Positions 1-6,870 are shown, counted from the stretch's first letter. The stretch: 21,195 nucleotides of DNA from Armatimonadota bacterium (GCA_026419655.1 JANZZA010000595.1:1-21195), one strand, 5' to 3'. Notes: generated by a model not told the origin, from the sequence alone. A program made the numbers and translations.

Positions 1-80
1 GCCTCCAGCTCGCCAAGGGCCAGCTCCAGGCCACTGCGACCAGGATGTAACCGTGAAAGGCGCGGTTGACGGTTTGGCAT
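1..80 (-). CDS. N-terminus of an unidentified protein, cut by the window edge
   Basis: An open frame starts with ATG at 80-78 and runs off the left edge without a stop (26 full codons). It begins MPNRQPRLSRLHPGRSGLEL. A GGAGGGG ribosome binding site lies at 87-93 on the minus strand, six bases before the ATG, and a near-consensus sigma70 promoter lies just upstream (106-134). Promoter, binding site and start codon are all correctly spaced, which is the main reason to believe it. Too little protein is visible to assign a family. On the plus strand a competing frame ends with TAA at 48-50, but it has no such support. Confidence 0.6.
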   Translation of the reverse strand, partial: MPNRQPRLSRLHPGRSGLELALGELE

Positions 81-105
81 TTCCGACCCCTCCGTGTTAC
101 TAACC

Positions 106-134
106 ATTGTAGTATTTACCCAGTCGCATGTCAA
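106..134 (-). promoter_or_regulatory. sigma70-type promoter for the leftward gene
   Basis: Read on the minus strand, TTGACA (134-129) is followed after exactly 17 bases by TACAAT (111-106). Transcription would begin near position 99 and give a leader of about 20 nt that contains the GGAGGGG binding site before the ATG at 80. This is one of the best promoters in the window. Confidence 0.75.
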
Positions 135-174
135 GTCAACCCAAAACTAAACCGCCGCTCGCCATCCTTACGCA

Positions 175-297
175 TGAGACCGTCGCGAGAGTCAGCTACC
201 CAGTGCCCGGACGCAACCGCAGCTAAAAGGACCGGCGAGAGAGTACTGTACATGCTTTCACCCCGGATAAGCCAACACGAGCTTTACAACAGTCCCC
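175..297. repeat. 123-bp inverted-terminal element, copy 1 (diverged left end)
   Basis: This is the most leftward copy of a family of 122-124-bp intergenic elements. Its right end (GCTTTACAACAGTCCCC) matches the family well. Its left end (TGAGACCGTCGCGAGAG) is decayed but aligns base for base with GGAGACTGTTGCAAAGG of the copy at 20816. The central AAAAGG lies at element position 51, as in the copy at 6621, and a TAAGCC block lies 24 bases from the right end, as in the copy at 20816. It contains no convincing protein. No clear target duplication is seen. Confidence 0.65.
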
Positions 298-299
298 AT

Positions 300-423
300 G
301 GTGATTGTTGCAAAAGACAAGTCACCAGCCGCTACGCGTCACCCTGTATCAAAGGTTGGGCACCTGGCCTCCAGCGCTGTGCCGCCCGGAACTGTTCGGA
401 GACTGGGTTTCGAACCAATCACC
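300..423. repeat. 124-bp inverted-terminal element, copy 2
   Basis: This copy starts two bases after the previous one ends. The left end is GGTGATTGTTGCAAAAG. The right end, read in reverse complement, is GGTGATTGGTTCGAAA, so the outer eight bases are a perfect inverted repeat although they differ from the GGGGACTG of most copies. Central CAAAGG lies at element position 51. The matched change at both ends suggests either gene conversion between ends or selection for the terminal pairing. Confidence 0.6.
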
Positions 424-522
424 TAAGGGTCTCCTGAAGGGGCTGGCTCAACAGGCGCGAAACGCGGCAGCACAAGCAGTTCTAATGAGACCAAGCCACA
501 AGAGCCGATAGGAGTGAGACCT

Positions 523-1602
523 ATGCTCAGGTTCGCAGTTGTCGGAGCAAGAAGAGGAGTCGGACTTGCCGCAGTAATAGCCGCAAACCCGAAGTGTCAG
601 CTCGTCGCAATCTTTGACCCCAGGCGCGAGCGAGCCGAACAGGCAGCGACGAATCTGGGAGCAGCCCGAGTGGCCGCTAGCTACGAAGAGCTTCTTGCCT
701 CAGAAGACATTGACGCGGTCGTCATAGCCAGTCCGATGCCCTTCCACGCAACCCAGGCCATCGCCGCACTGGAGGCGGATAAACACGTCCTTTCTGAAGT
801 CCCTGCCATAGCATCACCCGAGGAAGCTGAGCCACTGGTGAAAGCAGCCGCCAAATCCCGCGGCAAGTACATGCTCGCTGAAAACATGGCCTACTTCGCG
901 TGGGTGCAGGCCTTCGACACACTGGTGAAAGAAGGCTTTATCGGAGACCCTGTGTATGGGGAATGCGAATACGTGCATGATTGCCGCGACCTTATGGTGG
1001 AGTGGATTGACGGCGAGAAGCACCTGACCTGGCGTGCGACACACCTCGGACCAGCCCAGTACTGCACCCATGACCTCGGGCCCATGCTGCATATTTTTGA
1101 CGACCGCGTGGACACGGTTGTCGGGATGAACACGGGATGCAGGACGGCCCCAGACCTGGGCGCCATTGACGCGGAAGTCATCCTCTGCAAGACGGTCAAA
1201 GGGCGCGTCCTCAAGTTTCTCGGCAGCTTTGTCAATGCCCGCCACCCTGCTCTGCACTACTTCGTCATCTACGGGACCGAGGGAGTCCTCGAAAGCCCCA
1301 GGGTGCCCGAGGAAGCCTTCAAAATGAACAGTCCAAAGATACCCCACGCCTGGGGGATGGTGAAACTGCCCCTAAGCGATAGCCATCCCGACCTCGCTGG
1401 CCGAGTGGCGGGTGGGGGCCACGGGACATGCGAGTGGCTCATGGTAGAAGACTTTGTTTCGGCGGTACTGGAAGACCGCCAGCCACCAATTGACGTGTAC
1501 ACCGCCCTGGACTGGAGCCTGCCAGGAGCCCTGGGACACCAGTCGGCTGAAGAGGGCGGGATACCAAAGAAGGTACCAGACCCGCGGTCTTGGACAGGGT
1601 GA
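523..1602 (+). CDS. Gfo/Idh/MocA family NAD(P)-dependent oxidoreductase
   Basis: The protein has 359 aa, a usual length for this family of sugar and inositol dehydrogenases. An N-terminal Rossmann fold is seen: the strand FAVVGARRGVG (4-14), an acidic residue after the second strand (FDPRRE, 31-36), IDAVVIASP (63-71) and FHATQAI (74-80). The C-terminal part fits the alpha/beta substrate domain, with HDLGPMLH in the region that usually holds the active-site His. The EKP motif reads SEVP (91-94), so the usual Lys is replaced by Val. ATG at 523 is preferred over GTG at 514 because AGGAG at 510-514 is then eight bases upstream. The substrate is unknown. The gene stands alone, preceded by two repeat elements and followed by the RNA locus. 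No signal peptide is seen, so it is probably cytoplasmic. Confidence 0.9.
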   Translation: MLRFAVVGARRGVGLAAVIAANPKCQLVAIFDPRRERAEQAATNLGAARVAASYEELLASEDIDAVVIASPMPFHATQAIAALEADKHVLSEVPAIASPEEAEPLVKAAAKSRGKYMLAENMAYFAWVQAFDTLVKEGFIGDPVYGECEYVHDCRDLMVEWIDGEKHLTWRATHLGPAQYCTHDLGPMLHIFDDRVDTVVGMNTGCRTAPDLGAIDAEVILCKTVKGRVLKFLGSFVNARHPALHYFVIYGTEGVLESPRVPEEAFKMNSPKIPHAWGMVKLPLSDSHPDLAGRVAGGGHGTCEWLMVEDFVSAVLEDRQPPIDVYTALDWSLPGALGHQSAEEGGIPKKVPDPRSWTG

Positions 1603-1682
1603 AACAAGGACGAGAAGAGAAACAAAAGGGCCGACAACGCACAGGGAGATGAAAATCATCACGAGATTTTTCGCCAAAGGGG

Positions 1683-1711
1683 TTGACACGGGCGGCGCTA
1701 AGGTGTATAGT
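1683..1711 (+). promoter_or_regulatory. strong sigma70-type promoter of the small RNA locus
   Basis: TTGACA (1683-1688), a 17-base spacer and TATAGT (1706-1711) form a near-consensus promoter. The start would fall near 1718. No protein gene begins downstream before the terminator at 1884-1925, so the promoter appears to serve a non-coding RNA. Confidence 0.8.
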
Positions 1712-1717
1712 ATCATC

Positions 1718-1926
1718 CAGGAAAGTGCAGGTTTGGCCCGTGGGCGTTCTACAGTTTTGACAAGGCGCAACGCTCGAAGCGCAGGGACGAAACAATAGCC
1801 CCCTTGGCAAGCGCCCAGTTTGTCCACGAGGCCAGAACCGCCCAGCTAGAGTCTTGCGACGCCGCACGGGCGGACTGGAAGGAGCAGCGAGCTGCCTTAG
1901 GCCCCGGAGGCAGCTCGCTGCTTTTG
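1718..1926 (+). ncRNA. candidate structured small RNA, about 210 nt
   Basis: The region lies between a near-consensus promoter and a perfect intrinsic terminator and holds no convincing reading frame. Its ends pair at long range. TCCAG 1716-1720 pairs with CTGGA 1875-1879. GCCCGTG 1736-1742 pairs with CACGGGC 1865-1871, and GGCGTT 1743-1748 with GACGCC 1858-1863, so 13 base pairs form with a single bulged G at 1864. Inside, GGAC and AAAC (1785-1793, bulged G1789) pair with GTTTGTCC (1818-1825) as an apical hairpin, and CGCT/AGCG (1771-1781) can form a small one. A long closing stem, open middle, apical stem and length near 200 nt recall 6S RNA, but I could not recognise 6S-specific sequence. 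The RNA call is firmer than the family. Confidence 0.7.
1884..1925 (+). terminator. intrinsic terminator of the small RNA
   Basis: GCAGCGAGCTGCCT (1884-1897) and AGGCAGCTCGCTGC (1908-1921) pair perfectly over 14 bp around a ten-base loop. TTTT follows at 1922-1925. Confidence 0.85.
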
Positions 1927-2067
1927 CGCGACACAAACCCAACAAGCAGCGCAGCCCCAGCCCCTAAGTGCTACTTGCCTAGCAGTCCCTCTGGCCGTGG
2001 CTGTCGCTCTGTGGCAAACCGCGAAGACCGATGTGGCCACACTATTTACCGCCGCCTTGAGGGCACG

Positions 2068-2091
2068 AAAAAACCCTGGCCGTAGCCAGGG
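2068..2091 (-). terminator. intrinsic terminator of the ceramidase-like gene
   Basis: Read on the minus strand, CCCTGGC and GCCAGGG form a perfect 7-bp stem closed by the stable C(UACG)G tetraloop, followed by TTTTTT (2073-2068). It lies 40 bases past the stop codon of the minus-strand gene. The stretch 1926-2067 between this terminator and that of the small RNA holds nothing else I can support. Confidence 0.88.
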
Positions 2092-2130
2092 GCTATCCCC
2101 AAGCCGGGGAGAGGAAGGCCAGTGTCACAC

Positions 2131-3471
2131 CTACAGCGACTTTCCAGAGCGCGGCTTTTCCTTTGTGGCAGCCTGGGCTGGAGTTGCTTTCTGCTCTGTT
2201 GGCGTGGTGGCTTTTGCTGTGGTCGCCCGCGTAGCAAGTAGGTCGCGCAGGGCGCCGAGGCACAAGTCGGCAGTTTTGGGACCGACCGACATGCTCCACT
2301 CGTAATCGTAGGTCTCGTCGCCCCAGAAATCTCTGGGCAGGATGTAGCCCAGCTCGTTGTTGGCGAGGCTCACGAAGAACTTGTATTCGGCCTTGGCCAG
2401 AGCTTTCGCTGCCAGGCCGACAGACGGCAAAGGCTCGCCGGGCATGGTCATCCAGACGCTCTCGCCCAGCCACATGATAGCCAGGTCAGCCGAAACCTCT
2501 CTCCCCGTGAAGCCGTTGTAAGCCGGCAACAGGCCGGACCTGAGCGCGGTCAGGAACCTCTCGTTCTCGACTGGTAGATGGACGGTGCGACTTGCAAAGG
2601 CCAGGTCTGGACGGGATGGGCTATCGGCGTCGGCGAGGGCCCTGACCACCGTTTCGCCGACGGCCTTGCCGACGCGCTCGGCTTCCGAGAAGGAATGTTC
2701 TGAAATGTCAGGGCTGACCATGCCGCCCAAGGCCCCGTTAAAGAACAGGCAAATACCGCCGACCTTTCCCTCGACCACCTGCCGCATCCAGTGAACCCAG
2801 TCTGAGGTGACCTCAAGGTTGTGTTTATCTAGAGCCTCTGGATGGCAGCCCCAGTTGACGGCAACAGCGATTGGCTCGTCAGCCGGGCTAACCACGTGGA
2901 CAATGCTTATCTCAGGGTCAATCAGGTTGGGTGCGTTGAAATTGCGGGCGGTCTTTGGCGGAGCCTGGGTCCGGGCGAGCCGTATGCGAGCTGTACGGAG
3001 GTTTCGCACGGCTTGCTTGATTGCCTGGGCAGTGCGTTGCTTGACAAACTCACGGTACTCCTCGTCCACGCCAGAAACGCCTTCCTTCGGTCCCCAGAAG
3101 CCGATAATGTCGGGGGCGGAGTGCACGTGAGTGCAGGTGATAACGATATTTTGCGGAGGCACGTCCGCCACGCGGCGCCGCACGTCAGCCACATCAGGCC
3201 CCAACATGCCCAGCAGGTCCAGGCTCACCCAGACCACGGTCGTATCGCCGCGCTGAAGAGCGAGGGCACGGGCGTAGAGGTCGTCGTGGACCTTCGTGTA
3301 AACCCGGTTCTCTCCCCAGCCAGCCAGGTAAAGGCCGGGCTTTTCGGGTGTGATTTTCACCGATGCGACGCCGGCTTTGAAAGGCTGGCGATTCTCTTCT
3401 TCCGCGCCCCCACAGCCTGAGAACACAAGACATGCCATGACTACCACCAACGTCGCCCCTGCCGTCCTCAT
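2131..3471 (-). CDS. neutral/alkaline ceramidase-like lipoprotein
   Basis: The protein has 446 aa and resembles the N-terminal catalytic domain of neutral (non-lysosomal) ceramidases, zinc enzymes that hydrolyse the N-acyl bond of ceramide. An N-terminal hydrophobic stretch ends in VFSGC (Cys20), so it is probably a lipoprotein outside the cytoplasmic membrane. Family signatures are AGVASVKITP (33-42), CTHVHSAPD (113-121, His115/His117), NWGCHPE (206-212, His210), NGALGGMVSP (245-254) and MPGEP (343-347). The His pair, the second His and the Glu match the positions of known zinc ligands. It is shorter than classical 650-750-aa ceramidases and lacks the C-terminal immunoglobulin-like domain. 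Instead it ends in an Ala/Thr/Lys-rich tail from about residue 412. AGGAGGTGA at 3486-3478 strongly supports the start. The true substrate may be another N-acyl compound. Confidence 0.82.
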   Translation of the reverse strand: MRTAGATLVVVMACLVFSGCGGAEEENRQPFKAGVASVKITPEKPGLYLAGWGENRVYTKVHDDLYARALALQRGDTTVVWVSLDLLGMLGPDVADVRRRVADVPPQNIVITCTHVHSAPDIIGFWGPKEGVSGVDEEYREFVKQRTAQAIKQAVRNLRTARIRLARTQAPPKTARNFNAPNLIDPEISIVHVVSPADEPIAVAVNWGCHPEALDKHNLEVTSDWVHWMRQVVEGKVGGICLFFNGALGGMVSPDISEHSFSEAERVGKAVGETVVRALADADSPSRPDLAFASRTVHLPVENERFLTALRSGLLPAYNGFTGREVSADLAIMWLGESVWMTMPGEPLPSVGLAAKALAKAEYKFFVSLANNELGYILPRDFWGDETYDYEWSMSVGPKTADLCLGALRDLLATRATTAKATTPTEQKATPAQAATKEKPRSGKSL

Positions 3472-3477
3472 CTCGCC

Positions 3478-3486
3478 TCACCTCCT
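3478..3486 (-). promoter_or_regulatory. near-perfect Shine-Dalgarno site
   Basis: AGGAGGTGA on the minus strand is fully complementary to the usual 16S rRNA tail over nine bases. It ends six bases before the ATG of the ceramidase-like lipoprotein, which implies efficient translation. Confidence 0.85.
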
Positions 3487-3603
3487 CTGCTACCTCGACA
3501 CCAGGTCCATGGCCGTCACGTCGCCAAGTCTTCGGCAGCGGAGCCATCCGTCGCTGTCTCACTTCCAGCGCCATCGGGCCTGTCCTTCGCCAGACCAGCG
3601 CGC

Positions 3604-3680
3604 TTGCTAACTTAAGCAAATGATAGCCCAAAGCAGCCACGGCCTGCTATCCCAACTGACTCGAAACCCGCCGGGTTTTT
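3604..3680. other. intergenic stretch with a small palindrome and a terminator-like hairpin
   Basis: The non-coding interval 3487-3772 holds two small structures. TTGCT/AGCAA arms at 3604-3619 form an imperfect 16-bp palindrome about 130 bases upstream of the lipoprotein start and could be an operator. AAACCC/GGGTTT around GCC (3664-3678), followed by TT, looks like a weak plus-strand terminator, but no plus-strand gene precedes it. I see no protein here. Confidence 0.3.
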
Positions 3681-3772
3681 CTACGCCTCGGTTTTGCGCG
3701 AGCTCAAAGCCTCTGAAAGCGCCGCGAGACGCCTTCTCGTAAAGGCGCAGGGTTGAAAACGGTCGTCCCTCA

Positions 3773-3896
3773 GGGGACTTTTGCAAAAGCCGGTGCTGGT
3801 TTTTGCAGGCCAGGTATACCGTACAACTCCGTGCGCCCTCATTTCTGCCGGTGACGGCGTGTCCGAGCGGGCAAGGCAAGTTTTGCAACAGTCTCC
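3773..3896. repeat. 124-bp inverted-terminal element, copy 3
   Basis: The left end GGGGACTTTTGCAAAA and the reverse complement of the right end, GGAGACTGTTGCAAAA, match at 14 of 16 positions. The element is flanked by TCA on both sides (3770-3772 and 3897-3899), a possible 3-bp target duplication. The central CGTACAAC lies at positions 48-55. The remaining bases to the sfsA stop (3897-4023) hold nothing recognisable. Confidence 0.8.
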
Positions 3897-4023
3897 TCAG
3901 TGTCTCTTCCGCGTCCTCCCGTGCGGGTCTCTCCAGGCTGCCCGCCCCAGGATGTTGCAGCACTCCTCGGCAATACGGTCGCGCTCGCCGCCGCCCTGAT
4001 CCGTGCCTGAGGCCGCTGGGGAC

Positions 4024-4719
4024 CTACAACCGCACAGGTATGCGGGAGGCGATAGCTATACGAGTGGGAGAGACAACGCAACGGTAGGCCACGACCATAA
4101 CCCCGGCGCGGTGGGCGGCAAGCAGAGCGTCGGCAAAGGCCGGGTCGGTAGCGCGGTTGGGCGCGAAGGAGTGGACATCGGGGCGCGCACAGATGAAAGC
4201 GATGACAGGACGAAGGTGTTTGCTACCAGCGGCCAAAGCAGTGAGCTCCGCAAGGTGACGGCGGCCGCGGTCGGTAGGGGCGTCGGGAAAAAGACCCACG
4301 CCGCCGCGAGCAAGAGTGGCGGATTTGGTCTCGACGATAAAAAGACGGCGGCCACAGCGGACTATCAGGTCCGCGCGGCCAGCGCCGAGGGCCGGCTCGA
4401 AGATAGCTTCGGCGCACCTGCCAAAAGGTGGAAGACCGCCCGGCGCCTGAACAGCCTCCGCCAGCAGATGGGGCGGAAGACGAGCATCCACGCAAACCCA
4501 GACGCCAGAGTGACGCACCAGGATTATGTCGCCCGCGGTCTTGCGGTTGGCGTCAGGGCAAGGGGTCCAGAGCAGCCGCGCCCCAGCCTTCATAAGCTCC
4601 GGCAGGCGGCCGGAGTTAGGAACGTGCAGATATAGGCGCTGGCTGTTCGCCTCGACCCACGCGCCGAAGCGATTGGGGCGGGAGATAACGACGGCCCTTG
4701 CGAGTGCCGGAAACCGCAT
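4024..4719 (-). CDS. sfsA: SfsA family protein (sugar fermentation stimulation protein)
   Basis: The protein has 231 aa, the usual length for SfsA. Family signatures are the N-terminal OB-like part with HVPNSGRL (32-39) and the C-terminal part with GAGRADLIV (112-120), IVETKS (128-133), FPDAPTDRGRRHL (144-156), AFICARPDVHSFAPN and DPAFADAL. Asp117, Glu130 and Lys132 form the D...ExK pattern of the PD-(D/E)xK nuclease-like fold attributed to this family. The function is not well defined: the E. coli protein was linked to maltose metabolism genes and nucleic acid binding. The usual VEVKS reads VETKS here. AGGT five bases before the ATG serves as a modest binding site. The gene lies 170 bp downstream of purH on the same strand and could be read from it if the weak terminators between them leak. 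Confidence 0.9.
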   Translation of the reverse strand: MRFPALARAVVISRPNRFGAWVEANSQRLYLHVPNSGRLPELMKAGARLLWTPCPDANRKTAGDIILVRHSGVWVCVDARLPPHLLAEAVQAPGGLPPFGRCAEAIFEPALGAGRADLIVRCGRRLFIVETKSATLARGGVGLFPDAPTDRGRRHLAELTALAAGSKHLRPVIAFICARPDVHSFAPNRATDPAFADALLAAHRAGVMVVAYRCVVSPTRIAIASRIPVRL

Positions 4720-4735
4720 CAGACCTGCCCATCGT

Positions 4736-4781
4736 AAAAGCCTTCTCGCGAAGGACGCCCTCTTGAAAAGGGGGCTACCCC
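4736..4781 (-). terminator. two weak hairpin-plus-T structures between purH and sfsA
   Basis: On the minus strand GGGG-TAG-CCCC followed by CTTTT (4781-4766) precedes CCTTC-GCGA-GAAGG followed by CTTTT (4754-4736). The second has a GNRA tetraloop and ends only 17 bases before the sfsA start. Either could terminate or attenuate purH transcripts, but both stems are short (4 and 5 bp). Between 4782 and 4889 I see nothing further. Confidence 0.35.
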
Positions 4782-4889
4782 TGCGACGTCCCTCCCAAAA
4801 CCTTCATACCCGTTCAACAGCGCACGCTCACTGACAAGCGACAAAAGAGAAAGCAACGGCAGGCCACTAACAACGGCGCGTGACGGGCC

Positions 4890-6518
4890 CTAATGCCAGA
4901 AATGCCGCAGGCCAGTGAAGACCATGGCCAGGCCGTGCTCGTCGGCAGCGGCTATAACTTCATCGTCGCGGATGGAACCACCGGGCTGGATGATGGCCAC
5001 GCAACCTGTCTGCGCGGCCGCATCCACATTGTCGCGAGCTGGGAACATGGCGTCCGAAGCCAACACCGACCCTGCAGCGCGTCGCCCGGCCTTGCGCGCA
5101 GCGATGAGCATCGAGTCAATGCGGCTCATCTGGCCGGCGCCACAGCCGACCAGGCGCTTGCCCTGGCACAATACGATGGCATTGCTTTTGACGTGCTTTG
5201 AAACGCGGTCAGCAAAAAGTAATGCTTCCATCTGCTCAGCCGTAGGCTGCTTGCGAGTCACCACGCGCAACTCTTTAGGCTCGGCGAAGCGAAGATCGGG
5301 CGTCTGGACAAGCGCGCCGCCGGGCACTGACCTGAACTCCAGGTCTTCGCCCCGTCCGCCCCGCCAGTCCTCAAGCGCCATAATGCGCAGATTTTTCTTC
5401 TCGCGCAGGATTTCGAGGGCTTCCGGCTCGTAGCCCGGCGCGATGACGGCCTCGACAAAGGCCGCCAGCACGGTAGCTTCCTCGTCGCCGGATTCCTGGC
5501 GGTAGCGCGGCAGGATTACCTCGGCCAGGTAGTCATTATCGGCAAAGACTTCGGCGGTCTCACGGTCAACGACACGGTTTAGGCCGACCACGCCACCGAA
5601 AGCAGCCAGGGGGTCAGTGGCCCAGGCGTCTTCGAAGGCCTGGCGCAAAGTCGGGGCCGACGCAAGACCACAGGGGTTCAGGTGCTTGACGATAACGGCC
5701 GTTGGCTCGTCAAAGTCGCGGGCGGCCTCCAGAGCTGAGGCCAGGTCGAGGATGTTGTTGAAAGACAGTTCCTTGCCGTGTAGCTGCACGGCACCGGCCA
5801 GCCCTGTCTCGGCGGCGCCGACCAGGCGGTAAAAGGCACCAGCCTGGTGCGGATTTTCGCCGTAGCGCAGGTCCTGGATTTTCTCGAGCCACGGGACGAT
5901 TAGCGGCGGCAAGCCCTCTGGCGAGAGGAACTGGCGGGCAAGCCAGGCGCTGATGGCGGCGTCATACCGAGCGGTGTGCTGGAAGGCCTCAAGAGCGAGT
6001 AGACGGCGGGTTTGCTCGCTCACTTCGCCACCCGAGGTCCGCATCTCAGCGAGGATGTCCGGGTAGCGGGCAGGATTGCAAACGACGGTCACGAAGCGAA
6101 AGTTCTTTGCGGCCGACCGCAGCATTGCCGGGCCGCCGATGTCAATGTTTTCTACCGCTTCTTCGAGGGTCACGTCGGGGCGGGCCACCGTCTCGCGGAA
6201 GGGATAAAGGTTCACCGCCACTAGGTCTATCGGGATGATGCCATGCTCCTGCATTTTAGCCACGTGCTCAGGATTGTCGCGCAGGCCCAAAAGAGCGCCG
6301 TGGACTTTTGGATGCAGCGTCTTCACGCGGCCGTCGAGCATTTCCGGGAAACCCGTGTAAGCCTCGACGGGCGTGACCTCTATCCCAGCCTCGGTGAGTG
6401 TCCTGGCGGTGCCACCCGTGGAAAGAATCTCCACCCCCATCTCGGCAAGCCCGCGGGCGAACTCAACCACTCCGGTCTTGTCAGAAACGCTGACTAAGGC
6501 GCGAGCAATGCGAGCCAT
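4890..6518 (-). CDS. purH: bifunctional AICAR formyltransferase / IMP cyclohydrolase
   Basis: The protein has 542 aa and catalyses the last two steps of IMP synthesis in the cytoplasm. The N-terminal cyclohydrolase (MGS-like) domain shows RALVSVSDKTGVVEFA, STGGTA, GFPEMLDGRVKTLHPKVHG and IDLVAVNLYPF. The formyltransferase domain shows RYGENPHQ, ELSFNNILDLASALE, VIVKHLNPCGLA, DPLAAFGG, SKHVKSNAIV, GCGAGQMSRIDS, ASDAMFP and IQPGGSIRDDEV. The last residues read RHFWH where RHFRH is common. The frame stays open 60 codons further upstream, but ATG at 6518 is chosen because family homology begins there and the promoter at 6555-6584 lies inside the longer frame. The binding site is a plain G-run about nine bases upstream. 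Confidence 0.97.
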   Translation of the reverse strand: MARIARALVSVSDKTGVVEFARGLAEMGVEILSTGGTARTLTEAGIEVTPVEAYTGFPEMLDGRVKTLHPKVHGALLGLRDNPEHVAKMQEHGIIPIDLVAVNLYPFRETVARPDVTLEEAVENIDIGGPAMLRSAAKNFRFVTVVCNPARYPDILAEMRTSGGEVSEQTRRLLALEAFQHTARYDAAISAWLARQFLSPEGLPPLIVPWLEKIQDLRYGENPHQAGAFYRLVGAAETGLAGAVQLHGKELSFNNILDLASALEAARDFDEPTAVIVKHLNPCGLASAPTLRQAFEDAWATDPLAAFGGVVGLNRVVDRETAEVFADNDYLAEVILPRYRQESGDEEATVLAAFVEAVIAPGYEPEALEILREKKNLRIMALEDWRGGRGEDLEFRSVPGGALVQTPDLRFAEPKELRVVTRKQPTAEQMEALLFADRVSKHVKSNAIVLCQGKRLVGCGAGQMSRIDSMLIAARKAGRRAAGSVLASDAMFPARDNVDAAAQTGCVAIIQPGGSIRDDEVIAAADEHGLAMVFTGLRHFWH

Positions 6519-6554
6519 CGCGAAGCCCCCCAACGAGTGAAACAAGTGGGAGCC

Positions 6555-6584
6555 ATTATATAAAGGAGAGACAGCACGGGTCAA
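6555..6584 (-). promoter_or_regulatory. sigma70-type promoter of purH
   Basis: On the minus strand TTGACC (6584-6579), an 18-base spacer and a perfect TATAAT (6560-6555) lead to a start near 6548 and a leader of about 30 nt. No PurR-like or purine riboswitch structure is visible in so short a leader. Confidence 0.8.
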
Positions 6585-6620
6585 AGCCGCCTCCCCTATT
6601 GCGAGGATTCGGTTTTCTAA

Positions 6621-6744
6621 GGGGACTGTTGGAAAGGTCGTTTTCCCGGCCGGCCGAGGAAATCGCGCGTAAAAGGTCAGTCGTAAAGCGACCTGCATTT
6701 CCCCTGGTCTGGGTAAGCCGACACCAGGTTTTGCAATAGTCTCC
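6621..6744. repeat. 124-bp inverted-terminal element, copy 4
   Basis: Left end GGGGACTGTTGGAAAGG; right end GTTTTGCAATAGTCTCC, whose reverse complement starts GGAGACTATTGCAAAA. Central CGTAAAAGG lies at positions 48-56, identical in offset to copy 1, and TAAGCC lies 25 bases from the right end. It occupies most of the divergent interval between purH and galT, upstream of the promoters of both. No flanking duplication is evident. Confidence 0.8.
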
Positions 6745-6820
6745 GAGATGATTCTTCGCGCCCGAGTCTTTCCTGCCTAAAACAAAAGCCTGCGAAAACC
6801 GAATACTCCCGACGCTGCGG

Positions 6821-6850
6821 TTGTGGTGGCTTCTGGGGCTGCGTTACAAT
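6821..6850 (+). promoter_or_regulatory. possible promoter of the galT operon
   Basis: TTGTGG (6821-6826), an 18-base spacer and TACAAT (6845-6850) would start transcription near 6857, right at the GGAGG ribosome binding site (6857-6861). The leader would be unusually short, so this is only a candidate. Confidence 0.35.
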
Positions 6851-6870
6851 GACCGTGGAGGTAGAAGCCT

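Noticed and set aside
401..423. A TTCGAA-type motif that looks like the T-loop of a tRNA
   Set aside because: The flanking stems do not pair as a T-arm, no acceptor, D or anticodon arm fits on either strand, and the motif is part of repeat copy 2.
1649..1672. Terminator after the oxidoreductase gene (GAAAAT/ATTTTTC)
   Set aside because: The stem is short and made almost only of A-T pairs, too weak to support.
1875..1890. GGAAGGAGCAGC, similar to the conserved loop of signal recognition particle RNA
   Set aside because: The partner strand with CAGG at the right distance is missing, and the AGCAGC belongs to the terminator stem instead.
1718..1926. Firm assignment of the small RNA as 6S RNA, RNase P or tmRNA
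   Set aside because: Length rules out RNase P and tmRNA and their conserved blocks are absent. The 6S shape fits loosely, but no diagnostic sequence could be recognised without a covariance search.
1804..2305. Overlapping open frames on the plus strand after the RNA promoter
   Set aside because: They run through the terminator and into the antisense of the lipoprotein gene, have no ribosome binding site and show unlikely composition.
2842..3420. Open frame of about 190 codons on the plus strand
   Set aside because: It is antisense to the well-supported ceramidase-like gene and has no ribosome binding site or recognisable domain.
3773..3896. Integron attC-like site, because of fixed length and inverted ends
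   Set aside because: The ends do not fit the RYYYAAC/GTTRRRY core sites, and no integrase or cassette-like gene is near.
3907..4023. Further copy of the 123-bp element near GATGTTGCAGCA at about 3951
   Set aside because: A partner end at the fixed distance would fall inside sfsA and no match is seen there.
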